Shown: positions 45,486 through 55,879 of the stretch, in pieces | Numbering within the stretch: the stretch's first letter is position 1 | How the letters are laid out: each line of letters opens with the position of its first letter | Assembly (NCBI RefSeq): GCF_900996235.1 | Contig: NZ_CAAJGM010000111.1 | Location: forward strand, 434,001 to 498,000 | Direction of reading: 5' to 3' | Length of the DNA stretch: 64,000 nt | DNA from: Paraburkholderia sp. BCC1885 | GTDB lineage: Bacteria > Pseudomonadota > Gammaproteobacteria > Burkholderiales > Burkholderiaceae | The notes under the pieces: generated by a model | What the model was told of the DNA's origin: nothing | What the model saw: only the letters and a program-made list of their open reading frames with translations | Database searches by the model: none | Program-made: the position numbers and the translations under genes

Positions 45486-45659
45486 ATGTCCAAGCCGAAG
45501 CCCACTGCCCCGCCCGCCGCTGACACGGCCGAAGACCGCCTCGACGAGGCCCTCGACGAAACCTTCCCCGCCAGCGACCCGATCGCGATCGATTCGGGCG
45601 AACCGCCCGCCGCCGAGGAGTCGACGCCCGCGCCGGCCACACAAAAGAAGCGCCACTAG
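45486..45659 (+). CDS. 57-residue acidic microprotein with DETFPASDP motif
   Basis: Starts MSKPKPTAPPAADT and carries the motif DRLDEALDETFPASDPIAI, then a Pro/Ala/Glu-rich tail ending in KKRH. The DETFPASDP-type motif is a recurrent feature of small proteobacterial proteins of unknown function. GGAGG lies at good spacing before the ATG. The frame is open upstream, but the extension has no motif. Probably soluble; may bind a partner protein through the short motif. Confidence 0.72.
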   Translation: MSKPKPTAPPAADTAEDRLDEALDETFPASDPIAIDSGEPPAAEESTPAPATQKKRH

Positions 45660-45811
45660 CCGCATCGGCGTCAGCGCCCGCCGCGTCATCGTGTAAAACG
45701 CGTGACTGCGCCGTCGCAGCCGCGCGAGCATTCGCGTGCGCGACGCCGCGAGACACGCGGCGCACGGCGCGCGGAATCAACCTGCCCGCTCCCGCCAGAA
45801 GGAACGACAGC

Positions 45812-47038
45812 ATGCCCAACCCCGCCGCTCAACCATCCCGTCCGGCGCCCACCTCTGCGCGCTTCCTGCGCGAGCGTGACGGCCGCGAAGCCCGCGTCAC
45901 CAATGTCGAACTGTTCTTCGACCTGATCTACGCGTTTGCGGTCACGCAGCTCTCGCATCGGCTGGTGCATCACCTCAGCGCTTTCGGCGCGCTGGAAACG
46001 CTGGTGCTGTGGTTCGCGGTATGGCTCGGCTGGCAATACACCTGCTGGGTGACCAACTGGTTCGATCCCGAGCGCCTGCAGATCCGGCTCCTGTTGTTCG
46101 CCGTGATGGTGGTCGGCATGGTGATGGCCGCGAGCCTGCCGCTCGCCTACGGCGAGCGCGGCCTCGTCTTCGCCATCAGTTATGTGACGATCCAGGTGGG
46201 CCGCAGTCTCGCAGTGCTGGTTTTTTTGGGCCGTCACCACGCGCTCACCGCCAACTTCCGGCGTATCTGCGGGTGGCTGGCGATTTCCGGCCTCGCGTGG
46301 CTCGCCGGCGGCTTGCTGGATGGGATGCCGCGTTTCGCCTGCTGGAGCGTGGCGGTGCTGTGCGAATACCTCTCGCCGATGTTCGGCTTCCCGCTGCCGG
46401 GGCTCGGCCGCTCGAGCGCCGCCGACTGGCGCAGCACCGAAGGCGGCCATATCGCCGAACGCTGCCAGGCCTTCGTGATTCTCGGGCTCGGCGAGTCGGT
46501 GGTGGTGACGGGCGGCACACTATCGGATCTGGGCAACTGGAACGCGCCGTCGATCATTGCCTTCCTCGTGTGCTTCGCCGGCAGTGTCGCGATGTGGTGG
46601 ATCTACTTCGACACCAGCAGCAGCGCCGGCAGCCGCGCCATCGCGCGCTCACACGAACCCGGCCTGATGGCGGCGTATTTCCATTACGTCCACGTGATCC
46701 TGATTGCCGGCGTGATCGTTTCGGCCGCCGCCGACGACCTCGTGATCCTGCATCCACCCGAGCCCATCGACTGGCCGAGCGCCTGGCTGCTGCTCGGCGG
46801 CCCGGCCATCTATGTGGCGGGCAATGGCCTGTACAAGCGCGTGGTCTACGGCTGGTTTCCGCTCTCGCACTGGATCGGCCTCGCGCTGCTTGCGCTCGTC
46901 GCGCCGTTCGCGTTCCACACGGATCTACTGATGACGGGCGGCCTCACCACCGCCGTGATGATCGTAGTGGCCGGGTGGGAAAGCGTCTCGCGCCGCAAGA
47001 CGGCGCCGGGCGAGCCGGAATCGCTCAGCGCGGAATAA
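45812..47038 (+). CDS. Low-temperature-requirement protein A (LtrA)-like membrane protein
   Basis: 408-residue integral membrane protein. The N-terminal signature RDGREARVTNVELFFDLIYAFAVTQLSHRL is characteristic of the LtrA family. About 11-12 hydrophobic segments follow, with WGGQY-like WLGWQYTCWVTNWFD in the second segment. The exact function is unknown. AAGGAA precedes the ATG. Confidence 0.85.
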   Translation: MPNPAAQPSRPAPTSARFLRERDGREARVTNVELFFDLIYAFAVTQLSHRLVHHLSAFGALETLVLWFAVWLGWQYTCWVTNWFDPERLQIRLLLFAVMVVGMVMAASLPLAYGERGLVFAISYVTIQVGRSLAVLVFLGRHHALTANFRRICGWLAISGLAWLAGGLLDGMPRFACWSVAVLCEYLSPMFGFPLPGLGRSSAADWRSTEGGHIAERCQAFVILGLGESVVVTGGTLSDLGNWNAPSIIAFLVCFAGSVAMWWIYFDTSSSAGSRAIARSHEPGLMAAYFHYVHVILIAGVIVSAAADDLVILHPPEPIDWPSAWLLLGGPAIYVAGNGLYKRVVYGWFPLSHWIGLALLALVAPFAFHTDLLMTGGLTTAVMIVVAGWESVSRRKTAPGEPESLSAE

Positions 47039-47116
47039 ATAGCCTCAGAAGATGCCAAGGCAAGGCGCGCGGCCGCAACACCCGCCTCGCCGCTGCCAAA
47101 TACCGCGCCGCAAACA

Positions 47117-47152
47117 ACAAAACCTCGCGCGGCGAACCGGGCGAGGTTTTGT
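47117..47152. terminator. Bidirectional terminator between LtrA-like and DUF2968 genes
   Basis: ACAAAACCTCGC and GCGAGGTTTTGT (47117-47128 and 47141-47152) form a perfect 12-bp stem with A/T-rich ends that give a T run in both directions. It lies between two converging genes. Confidence 0.85.
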
Positions 47153-47194
47153 TCTGCCGCCAGCCGCGCCGGCGGCGCGCGGCGCAGCGCTGCG

Positions 47195-47917
47195 TCAGTG
47201 TTGCGAACCCGGCAGACCGGTATCGAGCTGGCGCTGCAGTTCCTGCACCTGGCGTTGCGCTTCGCGCAACTGCGCCTGGGCGGCGGACTTCTGCTGCGCG
47301 AGCGCGGTGGCTTCCGCACGCGTCGTCTGCTGCTGCGTATTGACGATGGTCTGTTGCTGATGCGCCACGTCAAGGTCCGCCTGCAGGCGATTGGCGCGAT
47401 CTTGCGACAACGCGATCATCCGTTCCGTGAAGGCCTTTTGCGCTTCCAGCCGGGTACGGCGAATCTCGATGTCCGACAAAGACAACGTTTGCCTGACGAA
47501 GTCTTTATAAATCATGTCGGCGCGCGTTTCGTCCTCGGTCTTGATGACCCGCCAGAAGGTCTTCTGCTGGAACAGCGCGACGTAGTAGGTCAGTTCCTTC
47601 GGGTAGAACAGCATGCTCGCGCCGTAGCTACCGTTGTAGGTCGTGCGCAACTCCCGCAGATCCGAACCCCGGATCATCTGCTGAAGCTCTGCCACGTTGC
47701 CGGCGGCGGATTGCTTCGCCTCGTCGGGCGTAAGCGCCGTCGACTGCCCGGGCTGTTCCTGGCTCGTGCCCGGCAATGCTGTCGTCGTAGCCGGCTGGGA
47801 AACGACGGCGGCGCTCGCCCCATTATCCGGCAGAGACTGTGCATAAAGGCCCCGCACGGTCCCAAGCGCAACCAGAGCGCCCAAGGCAATCTGTCGAAGT
47901 TTCGACTTATGGTCCAT
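47195..47917 (-). CDS. DUF2968 exported coiled-coil protein
   Basis: 240 residues with a signal peptide (about 1-26, ending GLYAQ), a Thr/Pro/Gln-rich linker, a conserved domain with ELQQMIRGSDLRELRTTYNGSYGASMLFYPKELTYYVALFQQKTFWRVIKTED, and a long C-terminal coiled coil (about 145-230: QDRANRLQADLDVAHQQQ, QAQLREAQRQVQELQRQL). Probably periplasmic. It follows the sigma-54 regulator by about 58 bp on the same strand at the far end of the tad locus. Function unknown. Confidence 0.85.
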   Translation of the reverse strand: MDHKSKLRQIALGALVALGTVRGLYAQSLPDNGASAAVVSQPATTTALPGTSQEQPGQSTALTPDEAKQSAAGNVAELQQMIRGSDLRELRTTYNGSYGASMLFYPKELTYYVALFQQKTFWRVIKTEDETRADMIYKDFVRQTLSLSDIEIRRTRLEAQKAFTERMIALSQDRANRLQADLDVAHQQQTIVNTQQQTTRAEATALAQQKSAAQAQLREAQRQVQELQRQLDTGLPGSQH

Positions 47918-47975
47918 GTAAATCCTGCTTGAACAGTTTTTGTTTTAGTACATCCACCTCATATCCATCTCATTA

Positions 47976-49367
47976 TTACTCACTTTCGCGTGTTTCGGGT
48001 TCCTCGTCGAAAATTTGGTACTTGCGCATTTTCTCCCACAACACCTTCCGGCTGATGCCTAGCGTGCCAGCCGTATCCTGCCTGCGCCAACCGTTTGCGT
48101 CCAGTGCGGCAAGCACGCGATTACGCTCGGTCATGTCCCATTTGCTGCGATCCACCAGCACTTCGGCGGCGCTCTCGGCCGGCACCGGCTGGTTGCTGCG
48201 GGCGAGCGCCAGCAGCCGTTGCAGACGCGCCGCATCCCAGCTGCCGACCTGGCGCACCGTCACGCCGATCCGCTCGGCGAGGTTGCGCAGTTCGCGCACG
48301 TTGCCGGGGAAATAGGTGTCGGCGACCGCGTCGGCCAGCCAGTACGGGATGTCGGGCAAGGCGGCGAGTTTCTCCGCCCCCACCACCGAAGCGATAAAGG
48401 CCTTGAAGATGGCGATCTTGTCGACCGCGCCGCGCTCCTCCAGCGACGGGATTTTCAGCTCAATCACCGCCAGCCGGTAGTAAAGGTCGGCGCGAAAAGC
48501 GCCGTCCTTGACGAGTTGCGGCAGGTGCCGGTGGCTGGCGGCCACCAGCCGGAAGTCGAGCTTGATGGGGGTGGCCGAGCCGATCCGCGTGACCGCGCTG
48601 TCCTCCAGCACGCGCAGCAGCTTGACCTGCTGATAAAGCGGCAGGTCGCCGATTTCGTCGAGGAATAGCGTGCCGCCGTCAGCCTGTTCGAAATAGCCTT
48701 TGTGGGCGACCACCGCGCCGGTGAACGAGCCTTTCGAATGGCCGAAGAACAGCGACTCGAACAGGCCGTCCGGAATCGCGCCGCAGTTCACCGGCACGAA
48801 CGGCCCCTGGCCGTAACGGCGATGCTTTTCGTGCAGCAACTGGGCGATGCGCTCCTTGCCGACGCCCGTCTCGCCGTGCACCAGCACGCTGGTGTCGCAG
48901 TCGGCGAAGGTGTCGACTTCGTGCAGCAGCGCCTGCATGCATTCGGAATTCGCCACCAGCGCGCTCGATTCGAGCGTCTGCGCGGTGTGCGCGCGCATTT
49001 GCAGCACCAGCTTGGTGACCATGCCGCGCAGTTCCGCGCAGGTGAAATCGAGTGGCAGGATGTGCGAGTACTCGGACGGATACATGGCCGGATCGTGGTC
49101 GCGCGGCGCGGCGCCCACCCACACCACCGGTATGCCGTGCGCCGCCTGCCAGTCGCGCAGGATCAGCGCGCCGCTGTCGATAACCGAGACGCTGATGATG
49201 GCCAGCGACGGCCGCAACGCGGTGCGCTCGGGAGAGATGGCGAGATCGTCGGCGCGGATCACCTCGACGTCGAAGCTCGCCATGCAGCGCGCGACCCGGT
49301 CGACGATGTCGGCCTTGCCTTCCCAAACGTAGATATCGAGTTCGTCGATTTTGGCGGTGGTTCTCAT
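47976..49367 (-). CDS. Sigma-54-dependent transcriptional activator
   Basis: 463-residue enhancer-binding protein. The N-terminal region (1-130) looks receiver-like but without a clear phospho-Asp. The AAA+ domain has Walker A GETGVGKE (165-172), the sigma-54 contact loop GSFTGA (213-218, Gly-Ser in place of the usual Gly-Ala), Walker [12 protein letters not shown] (231-241) and the arginine-finger segment FRADLYYRL. The C-terminal Fis-type helix-turn-helix is about 420-452 ([36 protein letters not shown]). It ends the tad gene series just 10 bp past tadG. Its likely target promoter lies at 61692-61707. Confidence 0.92.
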   Translation of the reverse strand: MRTTAKIDELDIYVWEGKADIVDRVARCMASFDVEVIRADDLAISPERTALRPSLAIISVSVIDSGALILRDWQAAHGIPVVWVGAAPRDHDPAMYPSEYSHILPLDFTCAELRGMVTKLVLQMRAHTAQTLESSALVANSECMQALLHEVDTFADCDTSVLVHGETGVGKERIAQLLHEKHRRYGQGPFVPVNCGAIPDGLFESLFFGHSKGSFTGAVVAHKGYFEQADGGTLFLDEIGDLPLYQQVKLLRVLEDSAVTRIGSATPIKLDFRLVAASHRHLPQLVKDGAFRADLYYRLAVIELKIPSLEERGAVDKIAIFKAFIASVVGAEKLAALPDIPYWLADAVADTYFPGNVRELRNLAERIGVTVRQVGSWDAARLQRLLALARSNQPVPAESAAEVLVDRSKWDMTERNRVLAALDANGWRRQDTAGTLGISRKVLWEKMRKYQIFDEEPETRESE

Positions 49368-49377
49368 TGGCGAGGAA

Positions 49378-51204
49378 TCAGTAAACCAGTTGGGCCTGAC
49401 CGCAGGCGAGTCCGAGGTCGTGGACCGTGCTGACGCCGATCTGGACACCCAGCAATTGCAATAGAGGGACGAGGAGTGCGTCGAGGGAGATCAGGACGGG
49501 GCTGAGCAACGTATTCACGGCAGTCAGCAGCGGCTGCAGTACCGCTGCGAGGACACTGCCGGGGTTAGCGCCCGCCACGGTCAAGGACAACGACGAAAGC
49601 AGGTTGTTGCTGATCTGTGTCAACAGGTAGCTGGACTCCGCACCCACGGCGTTGGAGTTGCTGGACTGATAGTCATCTGAATCGCCCCAGATGCCATTGA
49701 ACGTCAACGGCGTCGGAGCAGGCGGCTGAACCTGGAATTGCAGCCCTTGATTGGTGGCGGTGTTGCCGACGGAAATATCGATCAGCGAAAGATTGAGCAA
49801 CAGAGGCACCGAAAGACTGGCGCTAGTGATCACCGCAGGCTGACTACAGGTTGGCGCCGTCGTCGTATTGGCAAAATCACTGGCGACATCGCCGCCGACG
49901 CATACGTAAGCGAGGCCCGGTTGCGCGCCGATCACGCTCTGGCTCGTCGCCTTGCTGGCGGTGCATTGCGTACTCTGCAGCGTAGCCGTACCCGGTCCGA
50001 CTTCAATATAGACGGGAAGGTTTAGCGCATTCACCGTCACCAGCCCCAGGTTCAGATTGACCAGATTGATGTTCAGATAAAGCCGCACATCCGCCGAATG
50101 CGCACTGGTTCGCCACGTCCCGTCGGCATTTTGCCCCGCCTCGCCCACCGCGATCACCGGCGGCTCAATAATCTTGACCTTCGCCGTCACGCTCGCCAGC
50201 GGCGCCAGATTGAGCGCCGTGCCGAGGTCGATGGCCGATTGGCCCTGCTGCGCGACCTCGGCGGCCACCAGCAGCGTGTCGAGCAGATTCACGGTGGCGC
50301 TGGCCGCGGCTTGCGGATCGTTGAGCGCCACGGCGAGCAAACCATTGGTGCTCCCCGTACTGCCGAGCGCCACGTTCAGACCGGGCGGAATCGCCGCCTG
50401 GATCGTGCCCAGATCGGTGATCGCGGTGACACCGAGCGTCGCGCTCTGGCCGGCGGCCGTAGTCATCGCCGATACGAGTTTGGCGAGCGATACCTGAGCC
50501 CCGAGCAACTGGCTCATCGAGCCGACGCCGAGCGCGGTCGCCAGATCGCCCAGCTTGATCTGGGTCGTCGCCAGCCCCTGATACGACGCCACGCTCAGGT
50601 TCAGATTGCTGCCGCCGAGCAAGCCGTTCAGCAGCCCGTTCAGTAAACCGCCCGACAGGCTCGCCACGGTCGGCGTCAGCGAAAACGAGCGGATATTGGT
50701 CGCCTCGGCGGTGGCCACCGCCTGCACCACCCGCGCCGGCCCCACAAAGAAATACGGCACGGTCTCGCTGACCGTCACCTGCACCGCGTTCAGCGGTGCG
50801 CCGCTGGTCGAGAAATACGATTGCCCCGCGTTGGCCGTTGGATCCCAGCGGCCGCAGACGACCGCCACGCTCGCGGTACTATTGGTCAGGCCGTTGCCCT
50901 TCACGGCATTGTTCTGCGCCGAGGCGGTGGCCGCGGCGCAACCGTTGCCATTGCTGATGGTCTGCGCGCCGGCCGACGCGGCCAGATCGGCGGTGCGCTG
51001 CATCTCGCGGCGCACGAAATAGAGGTTGCCGACGTCGATCGCCCCCAGCGCCGTCAGCATGACGCCAAGGCAGAGCGCCGCGACGATCGCGGTCACGCCG
51101 CGCTGGCGTCGCGCCGACACGTGGCCCGAGCGGCCACGGCGCGTGACACGCGCGAGGCGCACGAAGCACGCGGTCCGCGAGGAGGACGATGCGGAGGCCG
51201 GCAT
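49378..51204 (-). CDS. tadG: TadG-like protein
   Basis: 608-residue protein with an N-terminal Flp/TadG segment ([48 protein letters not shown]), that is, one membrane helix at about 35-58 followed by the conserved DxGN...R-x-x-Q-x-x-AD-x-AA-x-AGA. The remainder is a large Ala/Gly/Asn/Leu-rich extracytoplasmic region with repetitive [15 protein letters not shown] stretches and several Cys. It lacks an obvious von Willebrand factor A domain. The start MPASASS is chosen as the last Met before the basic, N-terminal region; the long upstream extension overlaps the DUF3613 gene. Gap of one base to the DUF3613 stop. Confidence 0.8.
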   Translation of the reverse strand: MPASASSSSRTACFVRLARVTRRGRSGHVSARRQRGVTAIVAALCLGVMLTALGAIDVGNLYFVRREMQRTADLAASAGAQTISNGNGCAAATASAQNNAVKGNGLTNSTASVAVVCGRWDPTANAGQSYFSTSGAPLNAVQVTVSETVPYFFVGPARVVQAVATAEATNIRSFSLTPTVASLSGGLLNGLLNGLLGGSNLNLSVASYQGLATTQIKLGDLATALGVGSMSQLLGAQVSLAKLVSAMTTAAGQSATLGVTAITDLGTIQAAIPPGLNVALGSTGSTNGLLAVALNDPQAAASATVNLLDTLLVAAEVAQQGQSAIDLGTALNLAPLASVTAKVKIIEPPVIAVGEAGQNADGTWRTSAHSADVRLYLNINLVNLNLGLVTVNALNLPVYIEVGPGTATLQSTQCTASKATSQSVIGAQPGLAYVCVGGDVASDFANTTTAPTCSQPAVITSASLSVPLLLNLSLIDISVGNTATNQGLQFQVQPPAPTPLTFNGIWGDSDDYQSSNSNAVGAESSYLLTQISNNLLSSLSLTVAGANPGSVLAAVLQPLLTAVNTLLSPVLISLDALLVPLLQLLGVQIGVSTVHDLGLACGQAQLVY

Positions 51205-51205
51205 A

Positions 51206-51577
51206 TCAGTTCGACGACGGCGCGCCGCCCAACGAAGCGCCGCCGTTGCCCTGTCCGATCGACGAGCCGTAGAAATCGGGGATCTTCGAATTGAACGACT
51301 CCAGATAGCGCTTGTAGGCGAGACTCGCTTCCGAGCCGAGCATCGGCTGCTCGGGCGCGGCCTGCGTATTGCCGCGCTGAAGCGCGAGCCACTGGCTCGT
51401 CGCATGGTCGATTTCGCTTGCGCGCACCGGCGCCGCCGACTGTGCGCCGTCGCTCTGCGCGCGCGCCGCCTGCATGCCGCCTATTGCCACGAGCGCGAGC
51501 ACCAGCCACGCCGCTCCACGTCCGCGTCCGCGTCCGGCAAGATGCCGGGTGACCCGATTCGTTTGCTGTTTTTTCAT
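51206..51577 (-). CDS. DUF3613 exported protein in tad locus
   Basis: 123 residues with a basic N-terminus and hydrophobic signal segment (about 25-45, WLVLALVAIGGMQAARAQ), then a small domain (EIDHATSQWLALQRGNTQAA, SEASLAYKRYLESFNSKIPDFYG). GGAGGG precedes the ATG. Such DUF3613 proteins recur in beta-proteobacterial tad clusters between TPR and TadG genes. Its function is unknown; probably an assembly factor. Confidence 0.8.
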   Translation of the reverse strand: MKKQQTNRVTRHLAGRGRGRGAAWLVLALVAIGGMQAARAQSDGAQSAAPVRASEIDHATSQWLALQRGNTQAAPEQPMLGSEASLAYKRYLESFNSKIPDFYGSSIGQGNGGASLGGAPSSN

Positions 51578-51601
51578 GTTCCCTCCCCCTTGCACCGCCC
51601 G

Positions 51602-52474
51602 TTATTGCGAGAACCGCTGCAGCAGGCGCGGCGCGGGCCCGGCGGCCGGCGCGCTGACCACCGGCGTCGCCCGGGCTTCCTGCTGCACCTGCGCCGCGCG
51701 TTGCTGCGCCCAGCGGGCCGCCGTCACTTTGACGGCATCCCGGCGAATCGCCGCGCGCACCTCCGGCGTCAATTTCTGCTGATCCATCAGCGCGGCGGCG
51801 TGCGTCTCGTCGCCATTGGCGATCAGATACAGCGCCACATTGCTGGCAATCTTCTGATTGCTTCCGTCGAGTTGCGCCGCCTGCATGAGCGGCACCCGCG
51901 CGCTGTCGATGTCGCCTTCACGCAGCTTTGCGTAACCAAGATCCGACAGCGTCGACGGATCGGTCGGCGCGAGGCGCGCCGCCTCCTGCAACTGCCGCGC
52001 GGCGCCACCGAAGTCGCCCGCCGCGCCGGCAATCAACCCGAGTCCACGGTAGCCGCGCGCCGCCAGCGGCGTCTGCAGCAGCTTCGTGTAGGCGTCGGCG
52101 GCCGGACCCGGCTGGTCGGTCATGCGCAGCGCGTCCGCGCGCATCAGGATCGTGTCGGGCCGTGCGCCGTACTGCTTTTCGAATGCGTCGATGTGGGCGA
52201 GCGACGCGTAGTACAGCCCCTCCGTCTGCATCCGGCTGATAAGGTCGAGATACACAGCCGGCGTGTCCGGCGCGGGTTCGCGGCCAGCCTGCTGGATCTG
52301 CGCCTGACGTTCGGCCTGCGGCCCGACGCCATAGCCCGCCAGCGTCGAAGCACAACCGCCGAGCAGCGTCAGCGCCAAACTCGCGGCCAGATACGCGCCG
52401 CCGCCGCGCGCCAGCCGCATGGCAGCCTGGCGCCGCAGGAGAAAAATCGAGGTTGCGTCGTCATTCATTAGCAT
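51602..52474 (-). CDS. tadD: TadD-like TPR lipoprotein
   Basis: 290 residues. The N-terminal signal region ends in the lipobox LGGC (Cys41). TPR units follow (PAVYLDLISRMQTEGLYYASLAHIDAFEKQYG, GAARQLQEAARLAPTDPSTLSDLGYAKLREGD). TadD acts as a pilotin-like protein helping secretin localisation in Tad systems. The start is uncertain between codons 1 and 3. It begins 4 bases after the tadC stop. Confidence 0.85.
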   Translation of the reverse strand: MLMNDDATSIFLLRRQAAMRLARGGGAYLAASLALTLLGGCASTLAGYGVGPQAERQAQIQQAGREPAPDTPAVYLDLISRMQTEGLYYASLAHIDAFEKQYGARPDTILMRADALRMTDQPGPAADAYTKLLQTPLAARGYRGLGLIAGAAGDFGGAARQLQEAARLAPTDPSTLSDLGYAKLREGDIDSARVPLMQAAQLDGSNQKIASNVALYLIANGDETHAAALMDQQKLTPEVRAAIRRDAVKVTAARWAQQRAAQVQQEARATPVVSAPAAGPAPRLLQRFSQ

Positions 52475-52477
52475 TGC

Positions 52478-53494
52478 CTAATGTTTCGTCATCACTAGCG
52501 AGTGCGTGACCGACAGCACGCCGGGACCGGCGGTCACGATCAGGAGCGCCGGCAGCAAGGTCAGGATCATCACGCCCGTCATCTTCACCGCGAGACGTCC
52601 GATCTGCTCACGCAGCATGGCGCGGCGGGTTTCGCGCAGGCGTTCGCCGAACTGCTTCAGCGGTTCCTGCACGGCGCCGCCGTGACGGTCCACCTGCACC
52701 AGCAGACGCACGATCGCGCGCAGATCTTCATTGCCATAACTCGTGGCGAGCCGCTGCAGCGACTGCTCGCGGGTGCGTCCGGTGGCGAACTGGCGCTGGG
52801 CAATTTCCAGCTCGCTCGACAGCACCGGCAGCACGCCGCGGAAATCGCTCACCATCACCTGCAAGCTCTGATCGATCGACAAGCCGACGCCCTGCAACAA
52901 CCGCAACAGGTCGACCAGCATCGGCAATTCCTCGATCACGCCGCGCCGCCGCTTGCTGGCGCGCCGCTGGATAAACACCTTCGGCAGCATGAAACCGACG
53001 ATCAGCGCGGCCACCACCAGGGCGATGTAGCGCCGCCCGTCGATTTGGCCGCCCGCGAGCGCGCCGGCGATAAACGGCAAGCCCAGCGCGCAACCGACCC
53101 GCGCAAACAGAAACAGCCCGCGCGCCCGCGTATCGACGAACCCGCATTGTTCGAGCATGCGGCGGTCTTCATCGGCAACCAGCTGCCGGCCGAACGGTGT
53201 GTCGAGCCAGCGGATGCCGGTGTGCGCGAAGCGTTCCAGCATCGCTTTCCAGCCGGTGGCACGCAGCGTCTTCTGAACCTTTTCCGGCGCATTGGCGAGC
53301 CCTTCCGCACGCCGGGCCGCGGCGCTGGCGGCGGCCAGCGCCGCGCTTTGCTGCGCGCGTTCGTCGAGCGCGTGCACCAGCGTGCGTTCGCTGCGGCGCG
53401 CGGCGGCCAGCTTCACCAGCAGCAACCCGCCCAGCAACAGCAGCGCCAGGGCAACCAGCGCGAGTGCAAGCGCGGCGATCAGATCGGCACGCAT
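52478..53494 (-). CDS. tadC: Tad inner-membrane platform protein TadC
   Basis: 338-residue GspF-like membrane protein. One N-terminal hydrophobic segment (about 5-32), two central ones (ARVGCALGLPFIAGALAGG, YIALVVAALIVGFMLP) and a C-terminal one (MTGVMILTLLPALLIVTAGP) flank the T2SF domain with VIEELPMLVDLLRLLQGVGLSIDQSLQVM. Works with TadB as the pilus assembly platform. The start has GGAGG upstream, and its ATG overlaps the tadB TGA by one base. Confidence 0.92.
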   Translation of the reverse strand: MRADLIAALALALVALALLLLGGLLLVKLAAARRSERTLVHALDERAQQSAALAAASAAARRAEGLANAPEKVQKTLRATGWKAMLERFAHTGIRWLDTPFGRQLVADEDRRMLEQCGFVDTRARGLFLFARVGCALGLPFIAGALAGGQIDGRRYIALVVAALIVGFMLPKVFIQRRASKRRRGVIEELPMLVDLLRLLQGVGLSIDQSLQVMVSDFRGVLPVLSSELEIAQRQFATGRTREQSLQRLATSYGNEDLRAIVRLLVQVDRHGGAVQEPLKQFGERLRETRRAMLREQIGRLAVKMTGVMILTLLPALLIVTAGPGVLSVTHSLVMTKH

Positions 53495-54525
53495 CAGGAC
53501 CTCCGCAGCCGCGTCAGGCGGTACAGCAAAAAGGCGCCGCCAATCTGCAGCGCAAACGCCACGTAGATCAGCTCGCGGCCGAACGGATCGAACCACATCG
53601 CGCCGAAATAGCGCGGATTCGACAGCATCAGGAAGCCGCCGATACCGACCGGCAACAGCGCAAGAATCCATGCCGACAAGCGCGTCTCCGCCGACATCGC
53701 CGACAGTTCGCGCTCGGCCTGTTCGAGGTCGCGCATGAAGGACGCCATGCGGTCGAGCATGACATCGGCGCGGCCGCCGTATTTGACCGACAGACGCAAC
53801 ACGGCGCCCACCAGTTCGAGCTCCGTCGCGCCGTACAGCACCGCGGCCTGCGACAGCGCGCGGTCGATTTCGACGCCGGTGCGCAGCATCCGCGACACAT
53901 AATCGAGGCACTCGCGCAGCGGCGTCTCGGTGTTCTGCATCGCGCCCTGGAACGCCGCCGGCACGCTATTGCCGAGGGTGATCAAACGCACGATGCCGTC
54001 GAGAAACGACGGCAATTGCCGCAAGATCGCCTGGCGGCGTTTCTGCGTGCGCATCGAGACGATGAAGGCAACGAAGCACAGGCAGGCCATCAAGGTGACG
54101 GCCGCGGCCAGCCAGCCGCCCTCGCGCGCCGCCCAGAAGCACAGCCAGATCGATACGCCGGCCACGATCAGGAGGGTCGTGCGCACGTTGGCAATGCCCG
54201 CGCGGCTCATGGTGTTGTCGATCTGGAAACGCGCCCGCGCCGTCAGATAAGTCAAACGCGCCCGCGCACCGGCTCGCGCTTCGGGTGCCGACGGCGCCAC
54301 GCCGCCGTGGCTCGCGGCCGCCGGCCGCGACGCTGCCACCCGGGTCGTGCCGCCGACACCACTGACACCGCCGACACCGCCTGGCGCCGTCGACGCCATC
54401 CGGCTGTCGATAAACCGTTGCGTGCTCGCGCGCTCCTCGCGTTGCGCGCCGCGTTGCCATAACAGCAACGCCGCGGCCGCGCATAGCAGCGCGAGCGCCG
54501 CGAAGAGCACGGTGGAGCTAGACAT
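53494..54525 (-). CDS. tadB: Tad inner-membrane platform protein TadB
   Basis: 343-residue GspF-like membrane protein. One N-terminal helix (about 5-22), a Ser/Gly/Ala-rich linker with a GGVSGVGG stretch, two helices at about 110-155, then the T2SF domain (QLPSFLDGIVRLITLGNSVPAAFQGAM, VGAVLRLSVKYGGRADVMLDRM) and C-terminal helices. Partner of TadC and the TadA ATPase. The start MSSSTVL overlaps the end of tadA by 8 bases. Confidence 0.92.
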   Translation of the reverse strand: MSSSTVLFAALALLCAAAALLLWQRGAQREERASTQRFIDSRMASTAPGGVGGVSGVGGTTRVAASRPAAASHGGVAPSAPEARAGARARLTYLTARARFQIDNTMSRAGIANVRTTLLIVAGVSIWLCFWAAREGGWLAAAVTLMACLCFVAFIVSMRTQKRRQAILRQLPSFLDGIVRLITLGNSVPAAFQGAMQNTETPLRECLDYVSRMLRTGVEIDRALSQAAVLYGATELELVGAVLRLSVKYGGRADVMLDRMASFMRDLEQAERELSAMSAETRLSAWILALLPVGIGGFLMLSNPRYFGAMWFDPFGRELIYVAFALQIGGAFLLYRLTRLRRS

Positions 54526-55876
54526 TGAAGCCCCCGCCGAAGCCGCCACCGCCAAAGCCGCCGAACCGGCCGCCCTGCTCGGGTGTGCCGCCAAGCGCCT
54601 GCCGGAAACGCGAGAGCTTCGGCGAATGCGGATGGATGCCGAGCGAGACCCACTGGTCGAGTTCTTCGCCTTCCTGCGACAGGACCGGCTCGTAGCGGTA
54701 TAGCTCCTGCGAGGCGATGATGTTGTCCGATAGCCCCGTCACCTCGGTGACCGACAGGATGCGCCGCCGCCCGTTCGACAACCGGCCGATCTGCACGATG
54801 AAGTCGATCGCGTTGGCAATCTGCCGGCGCAGGCTCGATTCCGTGCCCTGAAAGCCCGCGAAGCCCGCCAGCATTTCGAGCCGGTACAGACACTCGCGCG
54901 GCGAGCTGGCGTGCACCGTGCCCATCGAACCGTCGTGGCCGGTGTTCATCGCCTGCAGCATTTCCAGCACTTCGCCGCCGCGCACTTCGCCGACGATGAT
55001 GCGGTCGGGCCGCATCCGCAAGGTGTTGCGCAACAGGTCGCGGATCGTCACCACGCCCGCGCCGTCGAAGCCGCCCGGCCGGCTTTCGAGCCGCACCACG
55101 TGCGGGTGGTTCAGCGAGAGTTCGGCGGTGTCTTCGATCGTCACCACCCGTTCCGCTTCGGGAATATGAAACGCCAGCGCGTTGAGCAGCGACGTCTTGC
55201 CCGAACTCGTGCCGCCCGACACCAGCACGTTGCAGCGCGCCGCCACCGCCGCTTCGAGCAGCGCGCCGATCTCCGCGTTGTAGGTGCCGTTGCCGAGCAG
55301 ATCCTCGGGACGCATCGGGTCTTTGCGGAATTTGCGGATCGAGACGATCGGCCCGTCGATCGAGAGCGGCTCGATCACCACGTTGACCCGGCCGCCGTTC
55401 GGCAGGCGCGCGTCGACCATCGGATTCGATTCGTCGAGGCGTCGGCCGATCGGCGCGAGAATGCGCCGCACGATGCGCAGCAGATGCGCGTTGTCGGCGA
55501 AACGCACGGGGATTTTGGTGAGGATGCCGTGACGCGAGACGTAGACGTCGTTGTAGCCGTTGATCAGGATGTCTTCGACGGCGGCGTCATTGAGCAGGTC
55601 CTCGATCGGACCGAAGCCTGCCAGTTCCTTGGTGAGCGCCTCGGCGATCAGCCGCACCTCGCTCTCGTTGATCGGAATGCGCCGCAGCCGCACGAAGCTG
55701 TCCATTTCCAGGTCGACGAACTGGTTGATCGCGTTGCGCGACCAGCGGCCGAACTCGGCGCCGAGTTCCTCGATCCGCGTGAGCAGGTGCTCGTGCGCCG
55801 CGTTCTTGATGTCCTGGAACTGCTGGCTATGCGCGAACGCAGGCGCGTCGTCGGCAAATTCGATGTCTTTAGCCAT
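54518..55876 (-). CDS. tadA: Tad secretion ATPase TadA (CpaF)
   Basis: 452-residue hexameric ATPase powering Flp pilus assembly. N-terminal region 1-150, then the secretion-ATPase core with Walker A GGTSSGKT (221-228), Asp box [10 protein letters not shown], Walker [17 protein letters not shown] and His box [16 protein letters not shown]. The C-terminus ends in a Gly/Phe-rich tail ([15 protein letters not shown]). It begins 4 bases after the tadZ stop. Confidence 0.95.
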   Translation of the reverse strand: MAKDIEFADDAPAFAHSQQFQDIKNAAHEHLLTRIEELGAEFGRWSRNAINQFVDLEMDSFVRLRRIPINESEVRLIAEALTKELAGFGPIEDLLNDAAVEDILINGYNDVYVSRHGILTKIPVRFADNAHLLRIVRRILAPIGRRLDESNPMVDARLPNGGRVNVVIEPLSIDGPIVSIRKFRKDPMRPEDLLGNGTYNAEIGALLEAAVAARCNVLVSGGTSSGKTSLLNALAFHIPEAERVVTIEDTAELSLNHPHVVRLESRPGGFDGAGVVTIRDLLRNTLRMRPDRIIVGEVRGGEVLEMLQAMNTGHDGSMGTVHASSPRECLYRLEMLAGFAGFQGTESSLRRQIANAIDFIVQIGRLSNGRRRILSVTEVTGLSDNIIASQELYRYEPVLSQEGEELDQWVSLGIHPHSPKLSRFRQALGGTPEQGGRFGGFGGGGFGGGFNV

Positions 55877-55879
55877 CGT

